Part shown: in pieces, positions 51,317 through 59,373 of the stretch
How positions within the stretch are numbered: position 1 is the first letter of the stretch
How the letters are laid out: every line of letters begins with the position of its first letter
Assembly: GCA_046704785.1 (NCBI GenBank)
Contig: JBJKRF010000091.1
Coordinates: 6,642-70,641 of the forward strand
Reading direction: 5' to 3'
Length of the DNA: 64,000 bases
From: JBJKRF01 sp046704785
GTDB lineage: Bacteria; Chloroflexota; Anaerolineae; Anaerolineales; Villigracilaceae
The notes under the pieces: generated by a model
What the model was told of the DNA's origin: nothing
What the model saw: the letters and a program-made list of their open reading frames with translations, nothing else
Databases searched by the model: none
Program-made: the position numbers and the translations under genes

Positions 51317-52573
51317 TCAATCGATAAAGACGTTGCTCGAGGCCTCGGCGCGCGTCGAGTCGAGCGGCAGGACCATCGTAAAAATGCTGCCACGGCCTTC
51401 GGCGCTTTCCACCCAAATGCGTCCGCCGTGCATTTCGATCATCGTCTTGGTAACCGCCAGCCCCAGCCCCATACCGCCGTGCTTGCGCGTGAGGTGCGAC
51501 TCCACCTGGAAGAAACGCTCGAAAATATGCGGCAGGTCTTCGGCAGGGATTCCGATCCCGTCGTCGACGACGCTCAACCTGACGTAGCCGGGGATTTCCT
51601 CTGCAAGGACGAAGATATGCCCACCATCATCAGTAAAAGTCACGGCGTTTTTGATCAGGTTGGCAATGGCAATCTCGATCTTCTCGCCATCTCCTTCAAT
51701 CATCAAGTCAGACGCTGACATATCTGTGGCAAGCGTCAGGTTTTTCTGTTCGACCTCGGGGGTAAGCCCACGAACCACTTTCTCCACCAGCGTACGGACC
51801 GAGACCGTGCGGCGATGCAAGATGGAGGTGCCGGCATCGACATTGTCGACGCTGTTCATGTTCTCGATGATGTCCTTGAGCCGCATGGCATTCTTAACAA
51901 TGATATCGAGTTGAGGGCGATGCTCCACGTCGATCACTTCGTGCAGAAACGTCGCGTGACCGAGGATCAAGCCCAGGGGAGTGCGCAGCTCGTGGGAGGT
52001 AATGGCAATGAAATCGTTCTTCATCTTTTCCAGGCGAGTAGCCTCTTCTTTGGTCTTATCCAGCAAGCGTTGCAGGCGAGCATTCTGGATCGCCACGGCG
52101 GCCTGCCCGGCCAGAGTCTCTAGAATTGTTACATCATCCTCGGTATAATCAGGCGCGGGCGATTTGTTAAGCACCTCAATCACCCCCAAGGGCTCCCCAC
52201 GAAACAGGACCGGTGTGGCAAGCAAAGAGTGGGTGTGAAACCCACTGAGTTGGTCGGCAACTTTGAAAAAGTCGGGGGCGTTGGGGGCGTTGTTCTCGGC
52301 CACTGTTTTCTTCTCACGCAGGGCTCGCCCGGCAATACTCTTATCGACAGGCACGAGAATCGAGGTAAGCGACTTGCGGCGAGAACGGGGCAAAGCGAGA
52401 AAACGCAGGTTCTTGTTTTCCTCGTCGAATTCCAAAATCGAAGCCGTCTCACTGTCCGTCAAATCCACCGCAGTGAGCAGGATGGCTTCAAGCATCCGTT
52501 CCAAATCGGCCACAGCGCTTAGTTGACGGCCGATCTGTATCAAGCGTTCCATCCGGCTGTTTCGTGAGTCCAT
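51317..52573 (-). CDS. GAF-domain sensor histidine kinase (orphan)
   Basis: The 418-residue cytoplasmic kinase has a GAF domain (about 10-170, with ETASILEFDEENKNLRFLAL and LLATPVLFRGEPLGVIEVLN), a short coiled coil, a HisKA domain with H-box SHELRTPLGLILGH and a HATPase_c domain (NLIKNAVTFTDDGG, VDDGIGIPAEDLPHIFERFF, GGMGLGLAVTK). There is no membrane helix. No response regulator gene is in the window. GAF domains bind small ligands, haem or cyclic nucleotides; the signal is unknown. The stop is followed directly by the PfkB gene, so the three minus-strand genes are one operon. Confidence 0.94.
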   Translation of the reverse strand: MDSRNSRMERLIQIGRQLSAVADLERMLEAILLTAVDLTDSETASILEFDEENKNLRFLALPRSRRKSLTSILVPVDKSIAGRALREKKTVAENNAPNAPDFFKVADQLSGFHTHSLLATPVLFRGEPLGVIEVLNKSPAPDYTEDDVTILETLAGQAAVAIQNARLQRLLDKTKEEATRLEKMKNDFIAITSHELRTPLGLILGHATFLHEVIDVEHRPQLDIIVKNAMRLKDIIENMNSVDNVDAGTSILHRRTVSVRTLVEKVVRGLTPEVEQKNLTLATDMSASDLMIEGDGEKIEIAIANLIKNAVTFTDDGGHIFVLAEEIPGYVRLSVVDDGIGIPAEDLPHIFERFFQVESHLTRKHGGMGLGLAVTKTMIEMHGGRIWVESAEGRGSIFTMVLPLDSTRAEASSNVFID

Positions 52574-52945
52574 ATTCGTTGTTCAAGCTCTCCACAGGGA
52601 TCACTATGACAAAAGGCACCCGCAGGGTACCGCTAAAAGTCCTCCCATCTCCTTCCCAGCCCGACAATTCCCAAAGAAGCGTCGTTCAATCGTTGGAGAT
52701 AGTGAGATAATAAGATTATACTGCATGCGCCGGATTTGAAAAACGCGGCTCTTCAGAAATTGTTGTAGAGAGAGGCATCCGGTCTTTGACTACAACAACT
52801 CCTGAAAACCAGCCAGTTCCCGGCCCGTCTTTCAGGGAACTCTGGGACTTGATGTGGTGGAACAGATTCGTGGCGTCATCGCAAGAAATCCCAAGGAACC
52901 CTTTGAGAGCATTGAATTCAAATCACAGTAAGGAGACCGCAAAAC
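52574..52945 (+). other. Leader region of the inositol-3-phosphate synthase gene
   Basis: The 372 bases separate the divergent histidine kinase and ino1 genes. A promoter TTGGAG (52693-52698), 18 bases, TATACT (52717-52722) would give a leader of about 215 bases. It contains an inverted repeat TTGTTGTAG/CTACAACAA around 52759-52799. Such a long leader may hold a regulatory structure, but I match it to no known riboswitch. A short frame starting in the leader has no ribosome site. Confidence 0.5.
52693..52722 (+). promoter_or_regulatory. Promoter of the inositol-3-phosphate synthase gene
   Basis: TTGGAG and TATACT are spaced by 18 bases. The -10 has one mismatch; the -35 matches the TTG core. 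Confidence 0.6.
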
Positions 52946-54031
52946 ATGAGCAACAAAAAAGTTCGCGTGGCGATTATCGGTGCAGGGAACTGTGCCTCAT
53001 CGCTGGTACAGGGTGTCGAATTCTATAAGGATACGCCCGACGACGCGACCGTTCCCGGTCTGATGCACGTTAACCTGGGCGGCTACCGCGTGAGCGATAT
53101 TGAGTTCAGCCTGGGTATCGACATCAACGCAACGAAAGTTGGCAAGGACCTTTCCGAGGCCATTTTCGCCGAACCGAACAATACCTATAAGTTTACCGAT
53201 GTTCCCAAACTGGATGTGCCGGTTGTACGCGGTATGACTCACGACGGCCTGGGCAAATACCTGTCCGGCGTTATCCAAAAAGCGCCCGGCCCCACCGCCG
53301 ACATCGTCAAACTGCTCAAAGACACCGGTACCGATGTTGTCGTTTCGTACTTACCCGTCGGCTCTGAGATGGCGACCAAATGGTACGTCGAACAAATCCT
53401 CGAAGCAGGCGTAGGATTCGTCAACTGCATCCCGGTCTTCATCGCCTCGCAGGATTACTGGGGCCAGCGCTTCAAAGACGCCGGCCTGCCCGTGCTCGGG
53501 GACGACATCAAATCGCAGGTTGGCGCCACCATCCTGCACCGCGTGCTGACCAGCCTGTTCGTCGACCGCGGCGTGCGCATCGACCGCACCTACCAGCTCA
53601 ACTTCGGCGGTAATACCGACTTCTTGAACATGCTCGAACGCGAGCGACTCGAATCCAAGAAAATCTCCAAGACCGGCGCCGTGACCAGCATGATCCCCTA
53701 CCCCATCGACGCGAACAACGTCCACGTGGGCCCCTCGGACTACGTGCCGTGGCTCAGCGACCGTAAGTGGTGCTACATCCGCATGGAAGGCACCACCTTC
53801 GGCGAGGTGCCGCTCAACCTGGAGACCAAGCTCGAAGTCTGGGACAGCCCCAACTCGGCGGGCGTCGTCATCGACGCGGTGCGCTGCGCCAAGATCGCGC
53901 TCGACCGCAAACTGTCCGGCCCGATCATCGGCCCCTCGTCCTACTTCTTCAAGACCCCGCCCAAACAATTCCGCGACAACGTCTGCCGCGATATGGTGGA
54001 GGCCTTCATCAAAGGCGAGAGCAACGACTAA
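52946..54031 (+). CDS. ino1: Inositol-3-phosphate synthase
   Basis: The 361-residue enzyme turns glucose-6-phosphate into inositol-3-phosphate using NAD. It belongs to the short bacterial/archaeal type, as in Mycobacterium Ino1. The Rossmann motif is VAIIGAGNCASSLVQG. VVSYLPVGSEMATKWYVEQ, NCIPVFIASQ, GDDIKSQVGATILHRVL and LNFGGNTDF are characteristic. TAAGGAG precedes ATG 52946. It stands alone, ending in a terminator. Inositol could feed phosphatidylinositol lipids or compatible solutes. No such genes are near. Confidence 0.95.
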   Translation: MSNKKVRVAIIGAGNCASSLVQGVEFYKDTPDDATVPGLMHVNLGGYRVSDIEFSLGIDINATKVGKDLSEAIFAEPNNTYKFTDVPKLDVPVVRGMTHDGLGKYLSGVIQKAPGPTADIVKLLKDTGTDVVVSYLPVGSEMATKWYVEQILEAGVGFVNCIPVFIASQDYWGQRFKDAGLPVLGDDIKSQVGATILHRVLTSLFVDRGVRIDRTYQLNFGGNTDFLNMLERERLESKKISKTGAVTSMIPYPIDANNVHVGPSDYVPWLSDRKWCYIRMEGTTFGEVPLNLETKLEVWDSPNSAGVVIDAVRCAKIALDRKLSGPIIGPSSYFFKTPPKQFRDNVCRDMVEAFIKGESND

Positions 54032-54061
54032 CACTCGAAAAGGGATACCGTTGGACTTTCG

Positions 54062-54095
54062 GGGACGCTCGCGATGGCGGGCGTCCTCTCTTTTT
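54062..54095 (+). terminator. Terminator after ino1
   Basis: GGACGC and GCGTCC with internal GC pairs form a 9-10-bp stem (54063-54086) with bulges, followed by TCTCTTTTT. Confidence 0.75.
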
Positions 54096-54099
54096 GGGG

Positions 54100-54105
54100 T
54101 AGAAT
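54100..54105 (+). promoter_or_regulatory. TANNNT box for a leaderless transcript
   Basis: TAGAAT lies seven bases before ATG 54113, directly behind the terminator of the previous gene. No ribosome binding site is visible. Confidence 0.6.
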
Positions 54106-54112
54106 CGGCCCC

Positions 54113-55291
54113 ATGAATCTGCATCTCTACCGCACCTTCCGCATTCTTTCCACCCTGGTGCTGGTCGCCGTTTTGGGAGCAGCCTGCGCCCCGGCAGCCA
54201 CGCCAACGCCCACGATCGACGTGCAAGCCGCCGTAACCCAGGCAATGGCTACCGCCCTGGCGCAAGCCACCCAAGCTGCGCAATCCGTTCCGACGGCCAC
54301 GAATCCACCCGACCCCACGGCAACCGTCGTCCGCACGCCGCCGGCGCTACCCACCTCCTTCACCACCGATTTGCTCAACCCGCGCGATACGCCGCACACC
54401 TACATCCAGGACGCCTGCCAGTATCTCAAAGCCAAATGGGATCCCAACAATGCTGCGCCTGGCACCGTTGTGTTGGTCATCATGTTCCACGGCATCGCCA
54501 AAGGCGTCGCCACCGACAACAAATCCATCAGTATGCAGGATTTTCACAAACTGATGAACGACCTGCACGATATGGGCTTTGAGGCCATCGACACGCAGCA
54601 ATTGGCCGATTTTCTGTACAACAACGCCAAAATCCCACCGCGCTCTGTGCTGCTCACCGTCGACGACCGCCACCAGGCGCAGAGCTTTACCGACACCTTC
54701 CTGCCCTTCTACAATCAGTGGGGCTGGAAAGTGGTCAACGGCTGGATCAGCGCCTTCGGCGGCAACGATCCCTATCTGCAAGAGAACGTGGACCTTTCGA
54801 AGGCCGGCTGGGTCGATTACCAGGCGCACGGCGTCGTCCACAACATCCCCATCAGTTCGGGCTCCAGCGACGATTTCATCCACAACGAGTTGTACGGCTC
54901 TATTCAGAACATCAAGCAGTATTTCGGCAAGACGCCCATCGCCTACATCTGGCCCGGCGGCGGATTCACGCCCAAAGCCGCGCAGGTGGCCCGTCAGGCC
55001 GGCTACAAACTCGGATTCACCATCAACCCGCGCGGGCCGGTCATGTACAACTGGGTGCCACTCGACGACGCAAGTGACCCGCAGCGTCCCAGCTACCTGG
55101 CCGACGGGCCGGTGGATGACCCGCTCATGGTGCTGCCGCGTTATTGGGACACCGACGCCCGCGACCACCTGGACGATGTGCGCAACATCGGCAAAGCCGC
55201 TGCCGCCTACGCCCAGCAAAACAAAGCCACCGAACTGGATTACTACAACATCGTCTGCGCGCCCACCGACGGGCCCATCCCCGGCCAATAG
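54113..55291 (+). CDS. Polysaccharide-deacetylase-like lipoprotein with altered catalytic motif
   Basis: The 392-residue protein has a lipoprotein signal (RILSTLVLVAVLGAAC, Cys25) and a Thr/Pro/Ala linker. The body resembles the NodB/CE4 deacetylase fold: VVLVIMFHGI (motif-like strand), VLLTVDDRHQAQSFTDTFLP in place of the usual TFDDG, YQAHGVVHN for the metal His pair, and YIWPGGGFTPKA in the position of the RxPY/G motif. The first Asp-Asp is kept, but Gly is replaced by Arg, so activity is uncertain. ATG 54113 is chosen from the signal peptide and the leaderless promoter. It may act on cell-wall or surface glycans. Confidence 0.82.
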   Translation: MNLHLYRTFRILSTLVLVAVLGAACAPAATPTPTIDVQAAVTQAMATALAQATQAAQSVPTATNPPDPTATVVRTPPALPTSFTTDLLNPRDTPHTYIQDACQYLKAKWDPNNAAPGTVVLVIMFHGIAKGVATDNKSISMQDFHKLMNDLHDMGFEAIDTQQLADFLYNNAKIPPRSVLLTVDDRHQAQSFTDTFLPFYNQWGWKVVNGWISAFGGNDPYLQENVDLSKAGWVDYQAHGVVHNIPISSGSSDDFIHNELYGSIQNIKQYFGKTPIAYIWPGGGFTPKAAQVARQAGYKLGFTINPRGPVMYNWVPLDDASDPQRPSYLADGPVDDPLMVLPRYWDTDARDHLDDVRNIGKAAAAYAQQNKATELDYYNIVCAPTDGPIPGQ

Positions 55292-55362
55292 CGGTGGCGT
55301 GAGGCATGTTCAAAGCTTTTACCATCCATCTGTACTCCCGACTTTCTGCGATTGCCTATCGA

Positions 55363-55710
55363 ATGAATTCCTCCTGCATCTTTTGTAAAATCGTCGCCGG
55401 TGAGGCCAACGCCACCATTCTATACCAGGACGAACAGGTCACGGCTTTCCGCGACATCCATCCGCTTGCGCCGGTGCACGTGCTGGTGATTCCCAACCAG
55501 CATCTCACCTCGGTCAACGATATCACGCCCGAACACGAAGCGCTGCTTGGGCACCTGCTGGTCGTCGCGCGCCAGCTCGCCGAAACGGAACATATTGCCG
55601 AGGCTGGCTATCGCCTGATCATCAACACCGGCGCCCACGGCGGGCAGACCATCTTCCACTTGCACGCCCATCTATTGGGCGGAGGGCGCATGAAATACCC
55701 AATGGGGTAG
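55363..55710 (+). CDS. HIT-family nucleotide-binding hydrolase
   Basis: The 115-residue protein has CIFCKIVAGE near the N-terminus, the HINT/Hit-like hallmark with a zinc-type Cys pair, VHVLVIPNQHL and the His triad FHLHAHLLGG. It should hydrolyse nucleoside phosphoramidates or dinucleotides. The family always starts just before CIFCK, so ATG 55363 is chosen over 55306. The next gene's -10 box overlaps its stop codon. Confidence 0.94.
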   Translation: MNSSCIFCKIVAGEANATILYQDEQVTAFRDIHPLAPVHVLVIPNQHLTSVNDITPEHEALLGHLLVVARQLAETEHIAEAGYRLIINTGAHGGQTIFHLHAHLLGGGRMKYPMG

Positions 55711-55713
55711 AAT
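55708..55713 (+). promoter_or_regulatory. TANNNT box for a leaderless elp3 transcript
   Basis: TAGAAT begins with the stop codon of the HIT gene and lies six bases before ATG 55720. There is no ribosome site and no good -35. Confidence 0.55.
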
Positions 55714-55719
55714 AAGCCT

Positions 55720-57321
55720 ATGGCTCTTACAGACCGGCAGAAATCCTGGCAGCAGTCCAAGGCGCTCACACCCGAGCGTCTGGCCCTGGCGCGCCAGGTA
55801 TTGGACGAGATCATCGCCGGGCGCAAGGCGGTGGACGCCTTGCGCGCGCACCCGCTCTCGCAGGGGGGCTACCTGAACAAGTCGGCGGTGGTGGCGGCCT
55901 ACCAGGCGATGGTCGCTGACGGGGCGTTAGAACCGGACGACGGCCTGCTCGAGCGCATCCGCATGAAACCGGTGCGGACTCTCTCCGGCGTGACGACCGT
56001 CACTGTCCTGACCAAGCCCTACCCCTGCCCCGGCAAGTGCATCTTCTGCCCCACCGACGTGCGCATGCCCAAATCCTACCTGCCGGACGAACCCGGCGCG
56101 ATGCGCGCCCTCGAAAACGACTTCGACCCCTACCGGCAGGTGCACTCGCGCATCGAGGCCCTGGCCGCCGTCGGCCACCCGACCGACAAGATCGAGCTGC
56201 TCATCCTGGGCGGGACGTGGAGTTCCTACCGCCGCGATTACCAGGAGTGGTTCATCAAACGCTGCTTCGACGCCATGAACGAAGCCGAACTGGAAACCTT
56301 GCCCCAGGCGCAGGTTTCCAACGAAACCGCCGCCCATCGCAACGTGGGACTCGTGATCGAAACCCGCCCCGACGAAATCACCCCCCAGGAGATCGCCTGG
56401 TTGCGCCACCTGGGCGTGACCAAAGTCCAGATGGGAGCCCAAAGCCTGGACGACCGCATCCTCGAGATGAACCAGCGCGGTCACGACGTGGCAACCACGC
56501 GCAAGGCCACGGCCTTGTTGCGCGCCGCCGGTTTCAAGATCGTGCTGCACTGGATGCCCAATCTGCACGGCGCGACGCCCGACTCGGACCGCGTCGATTT
56601 CGTGCGCCTGTGGACGGATTTCTGCCCCGATGAGATCAAAATCTACCCGAATCAGTTGCTCGCCAATGCTGAGTTGTACGAAGTCTGGCAGCGCGGCGAA
56701 TACCGCCCGTATACGACCCAGGAACTGATCGACCTGATCGCCGATGTGAAACCGACGGTGCCGCGCTACTGCCGCATCAACCGCATCATCCGCGACATCC
56801 CTTCGACCAACGTGGTGGAAGGCAACAAACGCACCTCGCTGCGGCAGGATGTGCATGCGGAAATGAAACGACGCAGCACCCACTGCAACTGCATCCGCTG
56901 CCGCGAAGTGCGCGGAAAGCCGATCTCGCCCGAAACTTTACGTCTTGACGACCTGGCGTATCCTGCCGCCTACGCGCAGGAGCATTTCATCTCTTTCGTG
57001 ACGCCCGACGACCGTCTGGCCGGATTTATCCGCCTGTCGTTACCTGGCAGAGATACGCCGCCAACGGGTCTGGATGACCTCGAGGGCGCGGCGCTCATCC
57101 GCGAGGTGCACGTCTACGGGCCATCGTTACCCGTGGGCGCTGAGCACAACGGCGCAGCGCAACATATCGGTTTGGGGACAACGCTGCTGGAGAAAGCCGA
57201 GCAGATCGCGCGCCAGCATGGATTCCGGCGTTTGGCCGTCATCGCTGCCGTTGGCACGCGCCAGTACTACCTCGACCGCGGCTTCGAACGCGGAAACCTG
57301 TACCTGATCAAACCAATCTGA
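55720..57321 (+). CDS. elp3: Elp3-type tRNA uridine modification enzyme (radical SAM/GNAT)
   Basis: The 533-residue protein is a full-length bacterial Elp3. The N-terminal helical part is followed by the radical SAM domain with the Fe-S motif in YPCPGKCIFCPTDVRMPKSY, GGTWSSYRRDYQEWF, VIETRPDEIT and VQMGAQSLDDRILEMNQRGH. The zinc-binding CNCIRCREV lies at about 387-395, then a GNAT acetyltransferase domain (LIREVHVYGPSLPVG, GLGTTLLEKAEQIARQHGF). It should install cm5-type groups on U34 of tRNA from acetyl-CoA. Bacterial Elp3 is known and structurally studied in Dehalococcoides, also Chloroflexota. No other Elongator genes are present. Confidence 0.96.
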   Translation: MALTDRQKSWQQSKALTPERLALARQVLDEIIAGRKAVDALRAHPLSQGGYLNKSAVVAAYQAMVADGALEPDDGLLERIRMKPVRTLSGVTTVTVLTKPYPCPGKCIFCPTDVRMPKSYLPDEPGAMRALENDFDPYRQVHSRIEALAAVGHPTDKIELLILGGTWSSYRRDYQEWFIKRCFDAMNEAELETLPQAQVSNETAAHRNVGLVIETRPDEITPQEIAWLRHLGVTKVQMGAQSLDDRILEMNQRGHDVATTRKATALLRAAGFKIVLHWMPNLHGATPDSDRVDFVRLWTDFCPDEIKIYPNQLLANAELYEVWQRGEYRPYTTQELIDLIADVKPTVPRYCRINRIIRDIPSTNVVEGNKRTSLRQDVHAEMKRRSTHCNCIRCREVRGKPISPETLRLDDLAYPAAYAQEHFISFVTPDDRLAGFIRLSLPGRDTPPTGLDDLEGAALIREVHVYGPSLPVGAEHNGAAQHIGLGTTLLEKAEQIARQHGFRRLAVIAAVGTRQYYLDRGFERGNLYLIKPI

Positions 57322-57385
57322 CGTTTCACCGGGGTGTTTCTTCGCTTGAAAAACATCCTTATAGACACACCCTGCTACGACGCTG

Positions 57386-57904
57386 ATGGATAAACTCCTC
57401 CTGCTTTTCTGGACATTTCTTAAGGTCAACCTGCTCACCACGTCCGGACCGGCGTCGGTTGGGTTGTTGTACAAAGAAGCCGTTGGTCATTTTCTAACCG
57501 AGCAACAATACGTTCAGGCGGTAGGTCTTTCTATCCTGTTACCCGGCTCAGACGCGCTACAACTGGCAATGTTCATTGGGTACAGCGTCGCCGGCGTTCC
57601 CGGCGGGACCGTTGCCCTGCTGGCTACAGTACTGCCGCCCACCGTTTTGATGCTGGGCGTGGTGACCATGCTCCAGCGCTTGCGGCACGAAGCCTGGGTC
57701 AGCAAGTTCGTCGCCGGCCTGACGCCCGCCGTCGCTGTGTTAATGCTCTTCGTCGCCTGGAGCCTGTTCAACAGCGGCAGCAGTTCCCTGGGCTGGCCGG
57801 CGCTGGCCATCGGCGCAGCCAGCCTGATTGCCCTGCTGCTGGATGCGCCCGCGCCGCTGGTGCTGATCATCGCCGGGTTGGTAGGAGTATTCCTGTTCAA
57901 ATGA
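57386..57904 (+). CDS. Short-chain chromate-transporter-family protein 1
   Basis: The 172-residue membrane protein is one short CHR domain (PF02417) with about five hydrophobic segments: FLKVNLLTTSGPASVGLLYKE, SILLPGSDALQLAMFIGY and VLPPTVLMLGVV. The family exports chromate in fused two-domain form or as a pair of short proteins. It overlaps the next gene by four bases (ATGA). The ribosome site is weak. Whether chromate is the substrate is not certain; many family members have unknown anion substrates. Confidence 0.88.
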   Translation: MDKLLLLFWTFLKVNLLTTSGPASVGLLYKEAVGHFLTEQQYVQAVGLSILLPGSDALQLAMFIGYSVAGVPGGTVALLATVLPPTVLMLGVVTMLQRLRHEAWVSKFVAGLTPAVAVLMLFVAWSLFNSGSSSLGWPALAIGAASLIALLLDAPAPLVLIIAGLVGVFLFK

Positions 57905-58440
57905 ATCTGCCGCCCAAACTGGTTACCTGGCTGAAATTGTTCTGGATGTTCCTCAAGGTCAATCTGCTGACGACCTCCGGGCCCACTTCCATCGGGCTGC
58001 TCTATAAAGAGACGGTTGGCAGCTTGATGAGCGAGTCGCAGTTCATCGAAGCGGTGGGCTTCTCGAACGTCCTGCCGGGCAGCGAAGCGCTCAAGCTGGC
58101 AATGTTTATCGGCTACGCTGCCGCCGGGCTGATGGGAACCGTCGCCGCACTGGTGGGCGCCATCCTGCCGCCGACCCTCATCATGCTGACGGTTGCCTCC
58201 CTGTTGAGTCGCTTCCAGGGACAATCCTGGATGCAAAGCTTCGTCAGAGGCATGGCGCCGGCCATTGGCGTGTTGGTTGCAATCGTCGCCTGGCAGATCT
58301 TCCGCTCTGATACGACCAAGCCCATCTCTCGCCGTTCCGTGCTGATTGCCGTATTGGCTTTTATTGCACTGGCGCTCAATTTGCCCGCGCCACTCGTCCT
58401 GCTTGGCGGCGGGATATTAGGAGTCTTCCTGTTCTCATGA
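57901..58440 (+). CDS. Short-chain chromate-transporter-family protein 2
   Basis: The 179-residue protein is close in sequence to its neighbour: FLKVNLLTTSGPTSIGLLYKE, NVLPGSEALKLAMFIGYAAAG and ILPPTLIMLTV. Both therefore look like the same half type rather than complementary N- and C-terminal halves. It overlaps both neighbours by four bases, so translation of the cluster is coupled. Confidence 0.88.
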   Translation: MNLPPKLVTWLKLFWMFLKVNLLTTSGPTSIGLLYKETVGSLMSESQFIEAVGFSNVLPGSEALKLAMFIGYAAAGLMGTVAALVGAILPPTLIMLTVASLLSRFQGQSWMQSFVRGMAPAIGVLVAIVAWQIFRSDTTKPISRRSVLIAVLAFIALALNLPAPLVLLGGGILGVFLFS

Positions 58441-59345
58441 AACCCAAAATTTTCGTTTTTACCAATGGGTACAAGGGCACCTGGCCGTCCATTCAATATG
58501 GAGCCTGGCTGGCAAAAAACATGCAGACCTCCCTTGTGTTGACGGGTATCATCGAGCACATGGACCGGGAGTCTTTCGTCGAAGAAATCTTCAGCCGGTC
58601 TGTCTCCCATTTTCAGGAACAAGGCATCGAGTACGACTTGCTATTGGAGGAGCAGAACGCTGAGGATGCGGTCGTCCAGGCAGCGGCGAACGACTCGCCG
58701 GAGCGCCTGATCGTCTTCGGCCCTTTCGGAAGGCCACACATCCGGCGCCTCGTGGTTGGACGCTCCTTCCGTCATATTATGGCTGAGTCGCGTTCTCCCA
58801 TCCTGTATGTGCCGGCACTGCGTCTGCCGCTGAAACACGTCCTGGTCTGCATGGGAGGGCTGGGATATGCCGTCACGGTGGAGAACCTGGCCATCAGCAT
58901 GGCGCAGGTGAGCGGCGCCAATGTCACTTTGCTGACGGTTGTTCCGCCCGTCGAGCTGGATTACCCGGAGGCGCGTTTCATCCAAAAGAACTGGCGCACG
59001 CTCTCCCAAACGGACACTCTCCCCGGACGCGTGTTGCGCACAGCATTACGCAACGCGCGTGCGGCTGGCGTGCGAGCTGTGTCGAAAACCCGACATGGCA
59101 ACGTGATCGAGGAGATTATGCGCGAGATCAAAGAGGGCGATTACGACCTGGTGTGCATGGGCTCGCCGTACAGCACCCAAAGTTTGCGGCACCTGTACAC
59201 GCCCAACGCCACCGCCGATGTGGCCGAGTCTGCGCAATGCCCAATCCTGACGGCGCGTTACATGGAAGATGAAGTCCCTGCCGTGGAAGCATACCGAAAA
59301 GTGAAAGAAAATGCGCCGCCCCGGCAGCAAAAACTGTTAAAATAA
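58437..59345 (+). CDS. Universal-stress-protein-like double-domain protein
   Basis: The 302-residue protein has two USP-like alpha/beta domains (about 1-130 and 135-280). The second has HVLVCMGGLGYAVTVENLAI, VTLLTVVPPVEL, YDLVCMGSPYS and a final CPILTAR, as in UspA. The nucleotide-binding G-2x-G-9x-G(S/T) pattern is only partly kept. The ATG overlaps the stop of the second chromate-transporter gene. Role: stress survival or ligand sensing, by family only. Confidence 0.85.
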   Translation: MKPKIFVFTNGYKGTWPSIQYGAWLAKNMQTSLVLTGIIEHMDRESFVEEIFSRSVSHFQEQGIEYDLLLEEQNAEDAVVQAAANDSPERLIVFGPFGRPHIRRLVVGRSFRHIMAESRSPILYVPALRLPLKHVLVCMGGLGYAVTVENLAISMAQVSGANVTLLTVVPPVELDYPEARFIQKNWRTLSQTDTLPGRVLRTALRNARAAGVRAVSKTRHGNVIEEIMREIKEGDYDLVCMGSPYSTQSLRHLYTPNATADVAESAQCPILTARYMEDEVPAVEAYRKVKENAPPRQQKLLK

Positions 59346-59373
59346 CGGCTGTCTGAAAGGCCCAACCCTAATT

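Noticed and set aside
53351..54283. Minus-strand open frame of about 310 codons opposite ino1
   Set aside because: Shadow of the inositol synthase gene; it also runs through the terminator and the next promoter.
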